64,000 nucleotides of DNA, taken from contig JARWMV010000232.1 in the NCBI GenBank assembly GCA_030998015.1, forward strand, positions 186,001 to 250,000. The letters run 5' to 3'. The notes beneath the pieces are model-generated. The model saw nothing but the letters and a program-made list of their open reading frames with translations, ran no database searches and was not told where the DNA came from. The translations under genes were made by a program, and so were the position numbers. The stretch's first letter is position 1; every line of letters starts with the position of its first letter. The stretch is from Ceratorhiza oryzae-sativae (taxonomy: Eukaryota > Basidiomycota > Agaricomycetes > Cantharellales > Ceratobasidiaceae). Shown here one piece after another: positions 13,062 through 25,878 of the stretch.

Positions 13062-13676
13062 GAGACGAGTAGCCAGTAGTGGAAGGAGTGAGGCTGGGGA
13101 TGGCACAAGTAGACCTTCCATGAGGACTGGCCCTTTGGTAAGGATAACCGAGAGTTGGCACAGGCGGATAATACCCAGGGTTGCGGACAAAGCTAGACTC
13201 TTGTAACTGTAGAACCGAGATGGCCTCAAGCGTCGGATAAATAATATTCGTACAAGTTCCCCTTTTTCTAAAATCGGCTTGATTTCATACAGGCACTATC
13301 TCCAGAAGACGAAGATCAAGCGCCGTTCTGATCCGAAGAATACGTTTGGGGTTGAAAATCAGTAAGGAATGGGCTGAAGGCAAAGTGGTTCTGGAAGTCG
13401 TACTCAATTTTGCCTGCCTTTCTTCGAATCACATCAATTGGTAAACAGGCTATCAATTTGAGCCGGTATCGCACGAGGTCACAAGCTGTCAAGTCAAGCG
13501 GTGAAAACGTAGCCGTAAACCAGGCGAGGGCACGACCAGCGCTTGGCACTCTATGCGAAACGTCTGTCATTTACACCACATGGAAACAGAGCACCCATGT
13601 ATGCGACACCTTGCCTCTGTCAATCCTTTTCAACCCATATACCTTCTTCTCCTACCCTCTCACCCTCCGCCATAGC
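13062..13676. other. Intergenic region
   Basis: Downstream of the GPALPP gene. Short open frames here show no conserved motif and no plausible splice partners. I see no repeat structure. Confidence 0.4.
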
Positions 13677-14007
13677 ATGTCACAGTTTTTCCAAGCTCCG
13701 CTCGACATCAAACGTCTGACCAGGTCGGTATAAAGCCAGCATACAAGTAAGCTCAGGAGACTAATCCAATATCAGCTTAATGTCGCCTGACCCAGACCTC
13801 CACTTTTTCGCTCCCTACAACTATGACTTAATTCGCACAAAGCTCAATGCAGAAGTCAAAGCTACGGCCCCCGAGCCGTCTTCGACTCCAACAACTCGGA
13901 GCTCTCGGTTGAATTCTCATCCACCAACGTTCAAGGGCCTTGTGTGGGCCTGGGAGGATTGGGGTGTTTCGCTCAGGTTCGCATTTGCTCCAATGCTCAT
14001 TCCTTAA
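13677..14007 (+). CDS. Small hypothetical gene, possibly truncated
   Basis: An ATG at 13677 opens a short exon (13677-13723) that can splice through a GT-AG intron (13724-13775) into a second exon running to a stop at 14005-14007. The product would be about 93 residues beginning MSQFFQAPLDIKRL and containing DPDLHFFAPYNYDLIRTKL. I do not recognise the family. The second exon may contain a further donor near its end, so the gene could be longer or a broken remnant. Confidence 0.35.
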
Positions 14008-15516
14008 CCTCACCCGGAATCGATCGAATGCGTGATAGGCAAATGCTCGGGTGAGATGGAGAGACTAGTACAGGTCCAATCTGATGGCAACCGGGGCAGG
14101 TAAAGCGTGTCCCACGATATGTCGGAATTCGAGTGCAAGCCGACGCAGTTAGGGTTGTCACAAGGATGACACGTCTCTCTACGTAAATAACCTATTAAAT
14201 TGCACTTGGTGCTTTCTTTCTTGATTGTTCTAATAAACCCAGCCGTATATGATCCCAATCATATTTGAATGATTTTGCTCGAGCTCTATCTAAGGCAGCG
14301 AAATTGTCTCCACTAGCGAGCGCAAAAGCCATCAGTTTCTTGGCAAGTAATTCTGCACCTGGGGGGTATCAGTGGGGACGTCAGCCGTTAAGTGAAGTGG
14401 GTGACGAGCACACATCTCGTTCTCACAAACTGTCGGCATATATGTCCGTTGTGTCGTTCAAGGCTCAGCCCTGCCACGTAGTCCGCAGGTATAAGACCCC
14501 CAAGCCAAGCGATACCGTTTTTGAGACTCGGTTGTATGCGCTATGGCTCGTTTTTTTTTTCTCAGGCATCGCAGTGGCCATGTGGAGCCCCCTGTCACCC
14601 CTATCTCGAGCATCCCAGTTATAATCACGCATATATCTCTCGAAGAGCTCATAGACGGCGCCTCACTTTCGCCATACAGGTATAGATCGACCTAGAAGCA
14701 CCTACCCAACACGTACAGTACAGCCCCCACTCCACCGCGCTGACTCGACGGCTCCTCACGATCCGCCCGCCTCATCCCAGCCGACCCTTCAATCCCGTGA
14801 TATCACGTCGCCCGAAATCCACGCTACACCTTTGTGGGTCCCGAGCATGCCGAACCATGTCCAGCGCACATAATCCCCACTCGGTTTAATGCGAGACAGG
14901 CTCAAGAGAGCTCCCATCCACCGACCTATCTCAGCATTCTCGGTCCAAATAAAATGGGTTGGTACCTTGTGAGAGAGATCGCCGTACTTCATGGATCATG
15001 ACGTATCTGTCACAGCCGGCGGTAGATCGAGGATAGCCCAGAAAGGACTGTTGGAACGAGAAGTTGTCTCGGCAACTGCGGTTGATCGTCGGGCTCGGTT
15101 CTGCCATTGGCGCGATCAGACCCTGCTCTCTTAGGCTTGATAGGACTCCCAATGATCGCCAAGCCCAATAGCCGGTGGCGTCGGTGTTAGAGAATGCTCA
15201 AGGTACAGGAGACCTACACGGTTGCGACTAGTTGTTCCCCCGGATCTTGGACGAGGCTTAAACCAAGCGCACAAACGGATAGCGTATATCAAAACGCCAA
15301 TCATGTTGAGGAATACAGCGGTGTCTACAGTTCAGAATCTCAAGTCTAGGAGACCTGCACTACATGTGGCGTTCAGTGGACGGGGGTGGGTGGAAGATGG
15401 ATTGGGGTTCATGGTTCAAAGATGCAAAAGATAATGTGATTAATGGAATTCAGGACTTTAAGGGGATTATGATGGGATCCGCGCCCAATTGTGTCAGGTC
15501 AGAGGAGGCGAAGCAG
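14008..15516. other. Intergenic region
   Basis: No gene can be supported. Open frames on both strands are short, overlap each other and lack motifs. The 3' end of the TmpA-like gene borders the right side. Confidence 0.4.
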
Positions 15517-17270
15517 TTATGAGTCGCGGGTGGCACCGTAGCAGCGGATGCCAATGCGCCAGCAAATGTTCATGACGAGGAGCGTGTACGGATCGTTGGA
15601 GACGATGAAGACGGCCTCGGCTTGATGTTTCTTGCCAGCCTTGATAATGAGGTCCTTGATGTCCGGGCGACCTTGCTTGCCAGTATCGTGCAATTGGATC
15701 TGGTCCGCAGGAAGGTTGTCCGCAACAGATGCCCAGACTTCCTCGCCATAGGTCTCACGGTGGTTCTGAAAGAAGAGGTTAGAGCTCGACTCGATTATAA
15801 GATGGAGTTAGGAATCCTCACCTTTCCGATCCAAATTAGGTGGATGTTAGACGTATGCTGCCTGATGTGGGGAAGCGCAGGGGCGATACCAGCGCCGGTG
15901 CAGATGGTAACGACTGTGGAACCATCGGTTAGCGAGCGTTTTACGCTTATTGAATAGGGTGGCTTACCCCTCTTGTAGGCGTGGTGCATGTGCATGAAAC
16001 CGGGAGGGTTGACACCGCGAATGTAGAGGCGTTCGGGTGCGTTGCCGGATGTCGAATCGCCGATAAGCCCGTTGGTCCAGTCGCCAGCCTTGCCAACAAT
16101 CAGCGCGAATTTGGGCTTCTCAGGGTTGGTGTTATCAGAGAACGCGACGGAAAACGCATGCCATTGCCACCAGTTGCGAGAGATACGAGCAAAAGTACCG
16201 TCAGCGAGGGTCGGCTTGCCGGGGAACTTGATAATCGCGACGCTCTTGTTTGCAAAGATATCGACCTTGGGCTTGGTAACTGTGAACCAGACGTAGAAGA
16301 TACTGATGGTGATGATTATCGTGAGGTAGGGAAGAGCATTGTGGATGAACAGGTCGCGGGCTGAGAGTGTCTCATATTAGCTTTTGGTAACTCGGTGGTT
16401 TCAGCTATCTTACCCTTGGGGAGGGTAGCGGCCCTCACGCCGAGATGAGCGATAAGGTCAAAAACGAGGGCCCAACCGACGAAACGATGAGTGTACTCCC
16501 AAGCGTTGTGGAAGCGTTCACGGAGCGGGCGCAGGGCGAAGATGATCATAGTCGTGATACCGATTGGAAGCAAGAGCGCGGTGACAAACAAAGCGCGATT
16601 CAAGTTGGTGTCAAGCGGAGTGTGTTTACCGAGTTCAGCCACATAGGTGATGATCCAGCTATAGAAACCGTTAGTTTGAGAGCATGTATGTTTGAAGGCC
16701 AAATTGGCACCTACATCAATGTCGCAAAGGCGCCCCCAACGTGCAAACCACCAATCGAGTGGAGCATACGATGGAAGTAGAATCGACGGAAAGGAATGTA
16801 GTTGAAGGAGTAGTAGGCAGCACCAAGAATTAGTTCATTGCGAACCAGAACCACGACAGTAAGATTAATGAGCGCGGCATGGGCGATCCAGTCCACGATC
16901 TTTTCCTTATGCTCGTTATTGGCCAAGTAGATATACACCGGAACCTAAGGGAAGCATCAGGAGATTGGTCATAGGATTTACTTAGAAGCTGCTCTCTTAC
17001 GTTGATGATAGCTACGATGATCCACCAGATCTGGTGGGCCCAAATCATAGTGCCATTGATATACTTATTTTGGCGGTGATAGTCGCGCTCTTCCTCCTGC
17101 CTCAGGACAGCGATATCGGCCGCAATCGCACCCTCCAAGCTCTTCTCGTTGACATCGCCAGTCTTTTCGAGATCGGTCGTAGATCCGTTGAGAGAGTTTT
17201 GGCCAGAATTAAATGCTGACCCTCCCTGCGCTTTTTCAGGCAGTGCGATTGACACCGGGGCAATAGACAT
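15517..17270 (-). CDS. TmpA-like integral membrane flavoprotein (ferric-reductase-like fold)
   Basis: About six exons on the minus strand from ATG at 17270 to TAA at 15517. The N-terminus is soluble (MSIAPVSIALPEKAQ, then a charged stretch). Next come several hydrophobic helices (IWWIIVAIINV, ALINLTVVVLVRNELILGA, ALFVTALLLPIGITTMIIF, FVGWALVFDLIAHLG, YLTIIITISIFYVWFTV). The C-terminal half has a flavin-reductase-like barrel (WWQWHAFSVAF, ERLYIRGVNPPGFMH) and the nucleotide-binding TICTGAGIAPALPHI, ending in AVFIVSNDPYTLLVM and CYGATRDS. This matches the fungal TmpA group of membrane flavoproteins, first linked to conidiation in Aspergillus; the electron acceptor is unknown. Intron phases agree at every junction I checked. 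A spliced 5' UTR just upstream of 17270 is likely. Confidence 0.7.
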
Positions 17271-20200
17271 TGCGGACGTAAAGCTGAAGGTAGGGGGAAA
17301 CCCCACAATAAGTATTCGAGTACGAAATGCAAGCTATGTTATACGCACTGGGAATCACGGGAGATAGGAGGTGAGGTAAGGAAGGAGAGGAGGAGAGGGG
17401 AGGAGAAGAGGGAGGAAAAGCCAAGGTTGGCTGATGGATCCTTACCGCTGAGATGGCACCTATTTTATAGGAATTTAGGTATCATTGAGCCCACGCATAC
17501 ACGCATGGTTAATCCCACTCTTCGAGACGGCAAACCGTTGGCGAGTACCTGAAGGTGGCACCCCACTGCGATTGCGGTGCGGGTCAATCCGGACCACACT
17601 CGATGGTACGCGGCTAGCAGTGGAACCTGTCAAAGCGGCTCTCGAGGTAGCGATCGGTGTGTCCATGCGCATATGGTCTCGCTCGACGTGATCCACCAAT
17701 TATGGTGCCCTATTCGGGTATCCGGCTGGGGCTCTTCCAAAGGCATCAATCACGAAATTATCGGCAGTATGGCGACCTTGACGGGTACGCCAAGAATCTG
17801 GATGAGCTGTAATCTCGTTGATTCTATACTCGCGTAAAGTGTGCCAATTTGGAAAATTGTAGCCCCCACCGTCCGAACATGCATGAAAAAATGAAATGAT
17901 GCTCACAGGCGAGGTCTCTCGTGAAGCATTGATCGTCCTGTTCGATCTGCACAGGGGAAGAATATCCACAAAGAAGGCAGAACAGGGACAACAGGACGAC
18001 TATTACGCGGATCTCAACTGCATCGATCCCTATGCATTACGGCCAGTCTCGATCTTCCACCACGGATGCACCAGGCGAGCCGGCGCCAACCGGTCTCCTA
18101 AATCTCATTACGTGTGTCAAGGTGTCCCATCGATAAGTGTTGGCCTACGAGCCTATTCGCTGATTAGAGGCGAGAACTGAGTACAGTAAAATGAGTCGCT
18201 TCCGCAGAATGCTGTGTATAGTGGCGGCCGGACCTCGCGCATGTGCGGTGAGGACTCTCGTCAATGATACTGTTGAGATTAACCGATATCTCAGGATCCG
18301 GAAATAATAGCTTAACACAGACTGAGCGCGCTAGCGTGGGTTATTTTAAAGTTCTTAGCGGTATGTGCTCAGTATGAGACCACTTCAAGAAGGCCCAAGA
18401 ACCAACGGCGATCGTTGTAGAGTGGAAGGAAGCTTGTGGTTAGTTTTTAGCCTTCGGACTCTTCCGGGCGCTAGTCCCCGGCCCGGCCGGATGTGCACCT
18501 GGTTCCTTTTTCAAAACAATATTCTATCCGCAAGGACAAGAGCGCAATCCCGATGAATGAAAATCCAGGCCCTCACGGAGAAATTTCTCTACTCGCACGA
18601 GACTAGAGTCTGTCGAGGTTTGCCGCTATATCCCCAGCTGTACGAATACCACTCATGTGGTTCCTGTGTTGGCCAAGCCTACACGACCTGTCACTAAGCA
18701 TACCTCATGGTTTATTATTTCTTCGTCCGAAACCACTCATGAGCTGCCACTATTAAGGAAAGGGTCGGCCACTACATACCCGTTGCCGCGTATCACTACC
18801 AACCATATGATCCGTCACGATTGTCGCTGTCTAACCTGTGTTCTCAAACCAAACTCTTTTCGCTCGTCCTCTCCACATGATAATCGGGTGACTTCGGAGC
18901 ATATGTGCTTTATAAGAATTATAACCTACCCGATAACTGTCAATGGCCGCATGATTCACATTCCGATCAGTTCGCATTGTCGTCGCCAAAGTGGACGCAC
19001 GCCCAGCTCTTCCAAAAAATTCCTGACGGCGGACACATAGTGCTTCATGTTGGTCTCTTATTACGTCAAAAAGAATTGATGATAGTTTGTCATTGAGGCG
19101 AATGGCCTCCCCATAGATGCAGGACTCACCCCAGATACGACACCCATCGCGCGACGTGTGCCATCGGATTCCATCGGTTAGATTTCTGAAAATTCAATGA
19201 GCCACCCCCGAATGATAAACAATATTGAGCCCTGGTTCCAGTTTGGTGTAATGGAGCAGGCTAGTCAGACTCAAGATGACTACAAAACCACTGAGATCGA
19301 CACGACCCGATCAAGCGATGGATATGCCCTCCCCCGACTTTGTTGGGCTCCGGACAATGGCCAAGAATCCGAGGGAATACCCTTTCGTGTAAACCCCAAA
19401 CGACTGAATTGAGGACGACCAGCTCGGGCTAAACGATGTGAACGCCTCACACTCTTTGCTGCATAGTGTATGTCCGAGTTCGTGCGGAGGAGAAACCCCC
19501 GTCCTTCATTCGTAATATGTGGCTGAAGGTTGCCAGCAGTCTGGGCACTATGGGCAGGATAATGTGTCAATCTTCGCCAGAGCCTCATAGATTATGTCAG
19601 ATGTTGTATGGTGCATCTTAGTCCAGTCTGGATTCTATTGTCTTTCGGCCCATGCAGACCAACCCGTTCAATGGTTTGGTCACTTTTCTGGTAAGTTACG
19701 GACGATCTAAGGCCGGAGAGGACCCGTATTCGCCTGGGTATATAGCGAAAGTCTTGATACATGGACTAAATCGCTAGCCCCGGGAACCGGGGGTAATGCC
19801 CCAAACTCCCCAATAGCACTAGACAAACATGAATACCGCCTGATTGAATAGCGATCACGGGAAATCCGATGTCTGAATTGTAATATTCATGAGTGACAAG
19901 TTGGCCATGAAAATCCCCCTGAGAATGGCTTGGTATGGTTAGATAAAGCGACTAAAGAGATGACACCATCCACAGCTGGCAAGATTTGAACAACTTACCA
20001 ATAGTAAATTGAAGCTACCAATCTGTTCGTGGCGTGGCAGGCTCCGAAAATCGCTGAAAGTGGGTTGATAGATTACACCACAGCTAATCTTACAGAGTCG
20101 TCAGTCGACGTGCGCATTCGACAGGAAGGGATCGAGCAGGGACCCATGGTCTTGACCCTCAGGGCCCATTTAGCTCAGAGGGTTTGTTTGAGTAAATTGA

Positions 20201-21934
20201 ACATATTGCCGTTATAATGAACACCATATCTATATGTACGAGGATGCATACATGGGGATCCGGAGGGCACAGTCGAACGCTGAGTATGGTTCGACCGCGG
20301 CTTTGTCGCTTCCGATCAGCTCCTGTGTGATAATCCCGCATGCAAATTATTCATGGCGCCCATCGTGTTGGACACGTTAACGTGGTGGGCTCTTATCAGT
20401 AACAGGGAACTCCGAAAGGGCAGAAAATAGCTGCGGTTGCGTATGTCCGGCTTTGAAAAACTTCCCAGCGCCAAGAGGTAACCTATTGGGTCTCTCAAAG
20501 ATACGCTGATTTGGCCATTAATGATGCTAATGAGCAGTGGAGCTGAAACGATAGACCTGATCCACCAACCTACAACCAAGCTAACTGGTTTTGGACTGAA
20601 TACCAAACTAGTTTGCTTCATAGATAATCAGTCTCATCTTACAGGTGGTCGTCCAATTTGGGAAGTTGAATCTTTGATCACGCCGCTAAAACCATAAATC
20701 CCTAGCCTACAATGGAATGGTTCGAGGGATCAAGCCTGTGGAGGGCGCATCGAGGGAAGTCGATCAAGACAAGTGTCCGCTTTCATCCCCCGCCCCTTCC
20801 TCTCTTCTCCAGCCGACATGACCTCGCGCCTATGTAGCTCGTTGAACCAGTTTTTATAGGGGGAAAATGGCAAAGACAGGCGGTCATTTGGCTGGGTCTA
20901 GAGGCCCGACACGAAGTACGCGCGCGTCACCGACCATTGCCCAGCCTTTCACACTTGGTTCCAGCCAAATAACAATAATACAGATATGCGTAGTCCGTGA
21001 GTGCATCTAAACTCAATGACAGGCCGTTTATAACGTTGTGGAGAGATCCCCGCGGTCACACTCCAGGTCCAGCTAGCTTGTTAGCCCCCACCCACGGGGG
21101 CCCAATACTCCCAATCCACCGCGTATGTAAAATTGGCGGTTATTCGAAGATGGCCAGCCCTAAGTGACTAGGGCGAGTATGTACGTTTATGATATACCGT
21201 GTTGCTGGTTTTCTAGCAAGGCTGAAACGGGACCGCACCAGTTCCCATAAGGCTTCATGACTAAAATCCATGCAAGATAAGGTGTGCGTCGGGTTGTATG
21301 CATATTATGCACGTTGGCCTCCGGAGGTAAAGTAAACCCCACCGTGAGGGTAACGGAAGCGGTATCGGTCGTTTGATCCACAGCGTCTTGACGCGAGACG
21401 ATACTGCTTCGCGATGGAATGCAACGGGCTATGGCTAGTTGATTCGTTGTTCTTTGGGCGTCCGCTGCGGAAGGGATTAGGTTCTTTGGCTCCCTAGGGT
21501 TCTAAAGCCATGGATGGAACGCAGCACAGTTCGGCTGATAGTAGGATATGCCGAAAACAACAAGGCACGCTGGTGTAGTCACGTTTACTACCATAGATCT
21601 ACCGATATTTGATAAAGAACATCCAAGCTCATTAATTTGTATCTAACGGAATTGTTTCAGGATTTGGTTTGTAGTAAGGGGTTAGTTCTTACGAATATGG
21701 TTGTCGCATCGCTCAGAATAAAGCTGGCATTTGCTTCAGTATCGCGGTTGCGTTGGAATATACAGCCATCGGAAGGAGAAGTCATCCCCGGGAAGGTATT
21801 TGTGGCGCGATAGCAAACAAAGTTAGCGTCCGATGCAATTTGTATTATAACCAACAGCAGCCCAATTATTGCCTTCGGCGTTGAATTGTGACCGACCCGT
21901 TCATCCCGTCTTGACAGAGGGTCAAGGCCGGATG

Positions 21935-21949
21935 TCTAGCGTCACGTGA
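21935..21949 (+). promoter_or_regulatory. First copy of a 15-bp promoter element containing TCACGTGA
   Basis: The 15-mer TCTAGCGTCACGTGA occurs here and again at 22119-22133 in the same orientation, 184 bp apart, upstream of the LTA4H-type gene at 22349. The core TCACGTGA is an E-box palindrome of the type bound by bHLH factors such as Cbf1 or Pho4. Binding is inferred. Confidence 0.5.
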
Positions 21950-22118
21950 TGCCACATGCGCTGTCCGTACCTTCCAATTCGTAGCCTAACATCCCACTTG
22001 TTCTCACCAGTAACTTTCTTCTTTTCATTCCAGGCGCTGCATTTCCATACGTGCTTTGAATTTACTCATGTAGCGTGTTTCTATTTTTCTTACAATAGAA
22101 CGAATGTAACCGAAAAAA

Positions 22119-22133
22119 TCTAGCGTCACGTGA
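22119..22133 (+). promoter_or_regulatory. Second copy of the 15-bp TCACGTGA element
   Basis: Exact second copy of the 15-mer at 21935-21949, now 216 bp before the first ATG of the LTA4H-type gene, which makes it a candidate upstream activating site. Confidence 0.5.
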
Positions 22134-22348
22134 CTGAGCCTAATTAGTCCCCGTGCTTAGTAACCTGATAGGATCAGATCGGTCGGGGACAGCCAAGAGC
22201 AACATTGCAGCAGGACATACAAAGCCAACAGCTACCCCAGGTACGTCCTAGCAGAATATGAAAAATACGCATTCGGTCTACGACTAATCGCTTTTTGAAA
22301 CTTCTGTATCTCTTCTTAACGTCATCTTGCCATCAGACTAGGACAAGG

Positions 22349-25175
22349 ATGGTTGCAATGGATCCTGCGACTCAGTCAAATTATGCGGAAATTACAACAA
22401 AACACGTGCATTTTGACTGGACTATTGACTGGAAGGAGCGTGTTATCTCAGGTTCCGCTACACACGACTTGCAGGCTGACCAAGACAACGTGGCCCAAAT
22501 TGTGTAAGTTCCACCTGTTGGCCGTCGTATTGCGGTGCAGATAGACCCTAACAAGCATCTTTCTTCAGGTTAGACACCTCATATCTCGATATCAAGGAGG
22601 TCCTGGTGGCTGGCAGTAGCGTCAAGGCACGTAGCACAGGCTTACCGGGCCCTGGCCTTGAGTTGACTAGAATTCGGCTCGCTCGTATAGTATGATTTAA
22701 AGGAACGCCACCCTGTTATGGGGAATGCGCTTGTGATCCCCCTATCATCCTCTCTCAACAAGGGCGCCAAGATCGCGGTTCGAATCGCCTATAGCACGAC
22801 CCGTGAATGCACGGCGATTGGTTGGCTCGAGAAGGAGCAGACAGCGGGTGGAAAGTTTGACTACCTCTTCTCGCAATGTCAAGCTGTAAGCTGCCCGTTC
22901 CGGTTTCTTCTCCTGCCGCACAATGCGTCAGGTTTCTATCACTCGGGCTAACCTTACCTGTCTAGATCCACGCTCGCTCGCTCGCCCCTCTTCAAGGTCA
23001 GTATTACTCCGTTATCCAGGAAGCATCGGCGGTTTGACCCACAATCCCGATTCCGAAGACACCTCTTCTGTGAAAATAGTAGGTCGCAGCTTCCTCACGC
23101 CTATTGCCACTACGGCAATAACAAGCCACTAGACCTATAGTGCCAATGTAACCTCAGTGCTACCAGTGCTCATGTCCGCGCTTCGCGTCTCGCCATCCGT
23201 TGACGGCCCTGTCCACGAAGGAAAGAGTGTCGGGACGGAGGCAATCGAATACCGGTATAATCAGGTGATTTATCGAATACGCCTGATAATTAACTCTAAT
23301 GGCTAATTGCCCACAACTTGTGACGCGCGCCAGCCCGTGCCTATCCCTTCCTATCTGATCGCTATCGCATCTGGAAACGTGGTCTACAAGCCCTTCGCGA
23401 CCATACCGGGAAAGCCCTGGAAAACTGGGGTATGGACCGAGCCCGAGCAGATGGATGCAGCCTTTTGGGAGTTTAGCCACGACACTGCTAGGTAAGTAGC
23501 TGTGCGCTCGAGTCGGGTATCACTAAACGTTTCTTGCTTGGACTAACCTCGAATTAAACGCTGTTAGATACGTCCACGAGGCGGAGAATATCCTCACGCC
23601 CTATGAGTTCGGAGTTTACGACCTGCTGGTTCTCCCGCCATCATTCCCGTATGGTGGAATGGTACGTTCCCTTTTCGAGTTTGTCCGAACCATTCAAACC
23701 GTCATCGCTCCAGGAAAATGCTTGCCTTACGTTTGTTACACCCAGTAAGAGCAAAGGCTTGGTTGAGCGCGTTTATCTCATGTATGCTCTCATTTTAGCA
23801 CTTTTGGCCGGAGATAGGTCACTTGTCGACGTAGTCGGTCACGAAATTTCGCATAGCTGGTTTGGGAACAACGTGTCTTGCGCAGACTCTGGCCACTTTT
23901 GGCTGAATGAGGTCAGCGCACCGCCAACACTCCTCACCTGACCTCATTGCAGCCACTGATCCCTTTCAACTAGGGCTGGACCACCTATACAGAACGCTTA
24001 TTGCAACGGGCACTGCACGGGCCGGCCGAGCGCGACTTTTCATATATCATCGGCAAGAAAGCTCTTAACGACGCGCTTGCGGAATACAAGCAGAAGCCCA
24101 AATTTCAGCGACTGGTGATCGATTACTCATATGGCGAAGACCCGGATGACGCATATAGCTCGATACCCTACGAAAAAGGGTCCAACTTTTTGCTATATCT
24201 CGAACGCAAGCTCGGAGGCCTAGACGTGTTCTTGCCGTATGCTCGAGACTATGTCAACACGTTCCGGGGCCGATCCCTTCGGACCGATGAGTGGAAGGCG
24301 CATTTGTTCTCCTACTTTGAAAAACACGGCGGAGAAGAAAAACTCAAAGTATTGAACTCGGTTGACTGGCAGGTGGGTTCTTTTGTTTTGGCTATTCGGT
24401 CAAGCTCATAATCTGTCTCAGGCCTGGCTGTATGGCGAAGGCTTAGAGGTTTGTTTGCGTATTTGATCGGTAGCGTTTTGGCAGTTAATGTGCTCTGCTA
24501 GCTGCCCGAGAAGATCAAATACGATACCTCCCTAGCTGAGAAAGCGTACGCTCTTGCGATCAAGTGGGACGAATCCCGGGAAAAGGAAGCAAGCGAACTT
24601 GGGTTTTCCGCCAAAGACCTCGATGGCTTCAACTCGAACCAAACAGGTATGGCCTCGCCCCCTTTTTTCTCTTCCGTTGATCCTGTCAGCCACAGATCAT
24701 GATATCTCATGATCTATCCTCCTACATTTCCCCCCAGTCGTCTTCCTCGAGCGTCTGCAAGGGTTTCCGGCCCTGCCAGGTTCTCACATCAGGCATCTCG
24801 CGGAAGCCTACTCGCTGGATACTACGATGAACGCCGAGATCCGATTGCGCTGGTATGCGCTCGCTCTTTCGGCCCAATCCCCCGCACCCACCGAATGGGC
24901 GACTCGCGCGGCGGAATGGGTGGTCGGAGGTGGCAAGGGTACCGACGCCGGAAAGGGGGTCAAGGGCCGCATGAAATTTTGCAGGCCGACGTTCCGCGCG
25001 ATCAACAAGGTGGTGCCTGCCCTCGCGAAAAGCACGTTCGAAGCGCACAGCAGCGAATTCCATCCGATTGCCCGCCGCATGATTGCCAAGGTGGGTTGTG
25101 CATGGCATAAAAGCCCCGTGGTGCGCGGAGGTGGCTCACGCTATTAACCAGGATATTGGGGCCGATGTGCTGTGA
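22349..25175 (+). CDS. Leukotriene A4 hydrolase-type M1 zinc aminopeptidase
   Basis: A multi-exon gene with no frame break. The start is at ATG 22349 (a second in-frame ATG at 22358 begins MDPATQSNYAE, the usual family start). Motifs in order: IVLDTSYLDIKEV, IPLSSSLNKGAK, QCQAIHARSLAPLQ, the exopeptidase motif YGGMEN, the zinc site HEISHSWFGN (HExxH) with the third ligand in WLNEGWTTYTE, SSIPYEKGSNFLLYLE and a helical C-terminal domain. Fungal members act as cytosolic aminopeptidases with weak or no epoxide hydrolase activity. One intron (after GSSVK, about 22639-22690) appears to use a GC donor; the others I traced are GT-AG. The last short exon encodes DIGADVL and the stop at 25173-25175. 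Confidence 0.9.
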
Positions 25176-25878
25176 GGGAGCGAAAAAAAAAAGTGTGTAT
25201 ATGTGTGTCTCTGTGTGGGTGACGACATTTCGCCGCGCGGACCCCCATCCTCGGCGAAACCTCCTGGCCGCGGCACCTCAACAATTGTATTGCCTACCGG
25301 ATTTATCTGTTTATGAATTGAAAGCTTTGAATACACAAATGTACGCCACATGACAAGGTTAAGGAGGCTGCGCTTCTTCCACTCGATTCTTCAACGTGGA
25401 CGAGGAGGACAAAAAGCTCCGGAGCTGTGGGACGAAAAGCCACGCGGAGCCTGTCAACGCCATCCAAGAACGAGAGCTATATGCGTGGTGATGATTTATA
25501 ACGGCGCTGTACCCGAGGATCGATTTAGACATCGGGCCAACGCCTTGACGTACAAGCAAGTACACCGAAACCACAGCATCGGACACTCAAGAAAGCACCA
25601 GACCGACTAGCCCGGGAATCTTGACAAGCTCCATACTATAAGGATAAGCGAAGGAGCGGCTGATAGGAAACAATTGACACCTTTTGTACTATTACACCAG
25701 ATGGGGACCAAGACAGCGATATACGTGAATACTTGAGGGAGACCAGGAAGTAATGGTGTGTCCAGAATACGAGAGAGAGAGAAAGAACGCGAGACAAGTT
25801 GGCCGAGAAAGAACCAGAAAAAGAAAAAGAAAAAAACGTGATCGTATCTACACATCCTGCCAAGCAAATTCGCGAGCA
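25176..25878. other. Convergent intergenic region
   Basis: Between the 3' ends of the aminopeptidase (+) and the zinc-finger gene (-). It contains a purine-rich A/G stretch near 25750-25840. Open frames here look like by-products of composition. Confidence 0.4.

Larger units (their letters stand above)
17271..22348. other. Gene-poor 5-kb interval
   Basis: Five kilobases with only short open frames on both strands and no motif I recognise. It is not obviously repetitive within the window and keeps CpG dinucleotides, so it differs from the decayed repeat DNA at the right end. It may hold the TmpA-like promoter (left edge), the aminopeptidase promoter (right edge) and unique non-coding sequence or fast-evolving genes I cannot detect by eye. 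Confidence 0.4.

Noticed and set aside
18000..22000. Possible CRISPR or tandem-repeat array in the gene-poor interval
   Set aside because: No regularly spaced direct repeat was found, and CRISPR arrays are not expected in a fungal nucleus.
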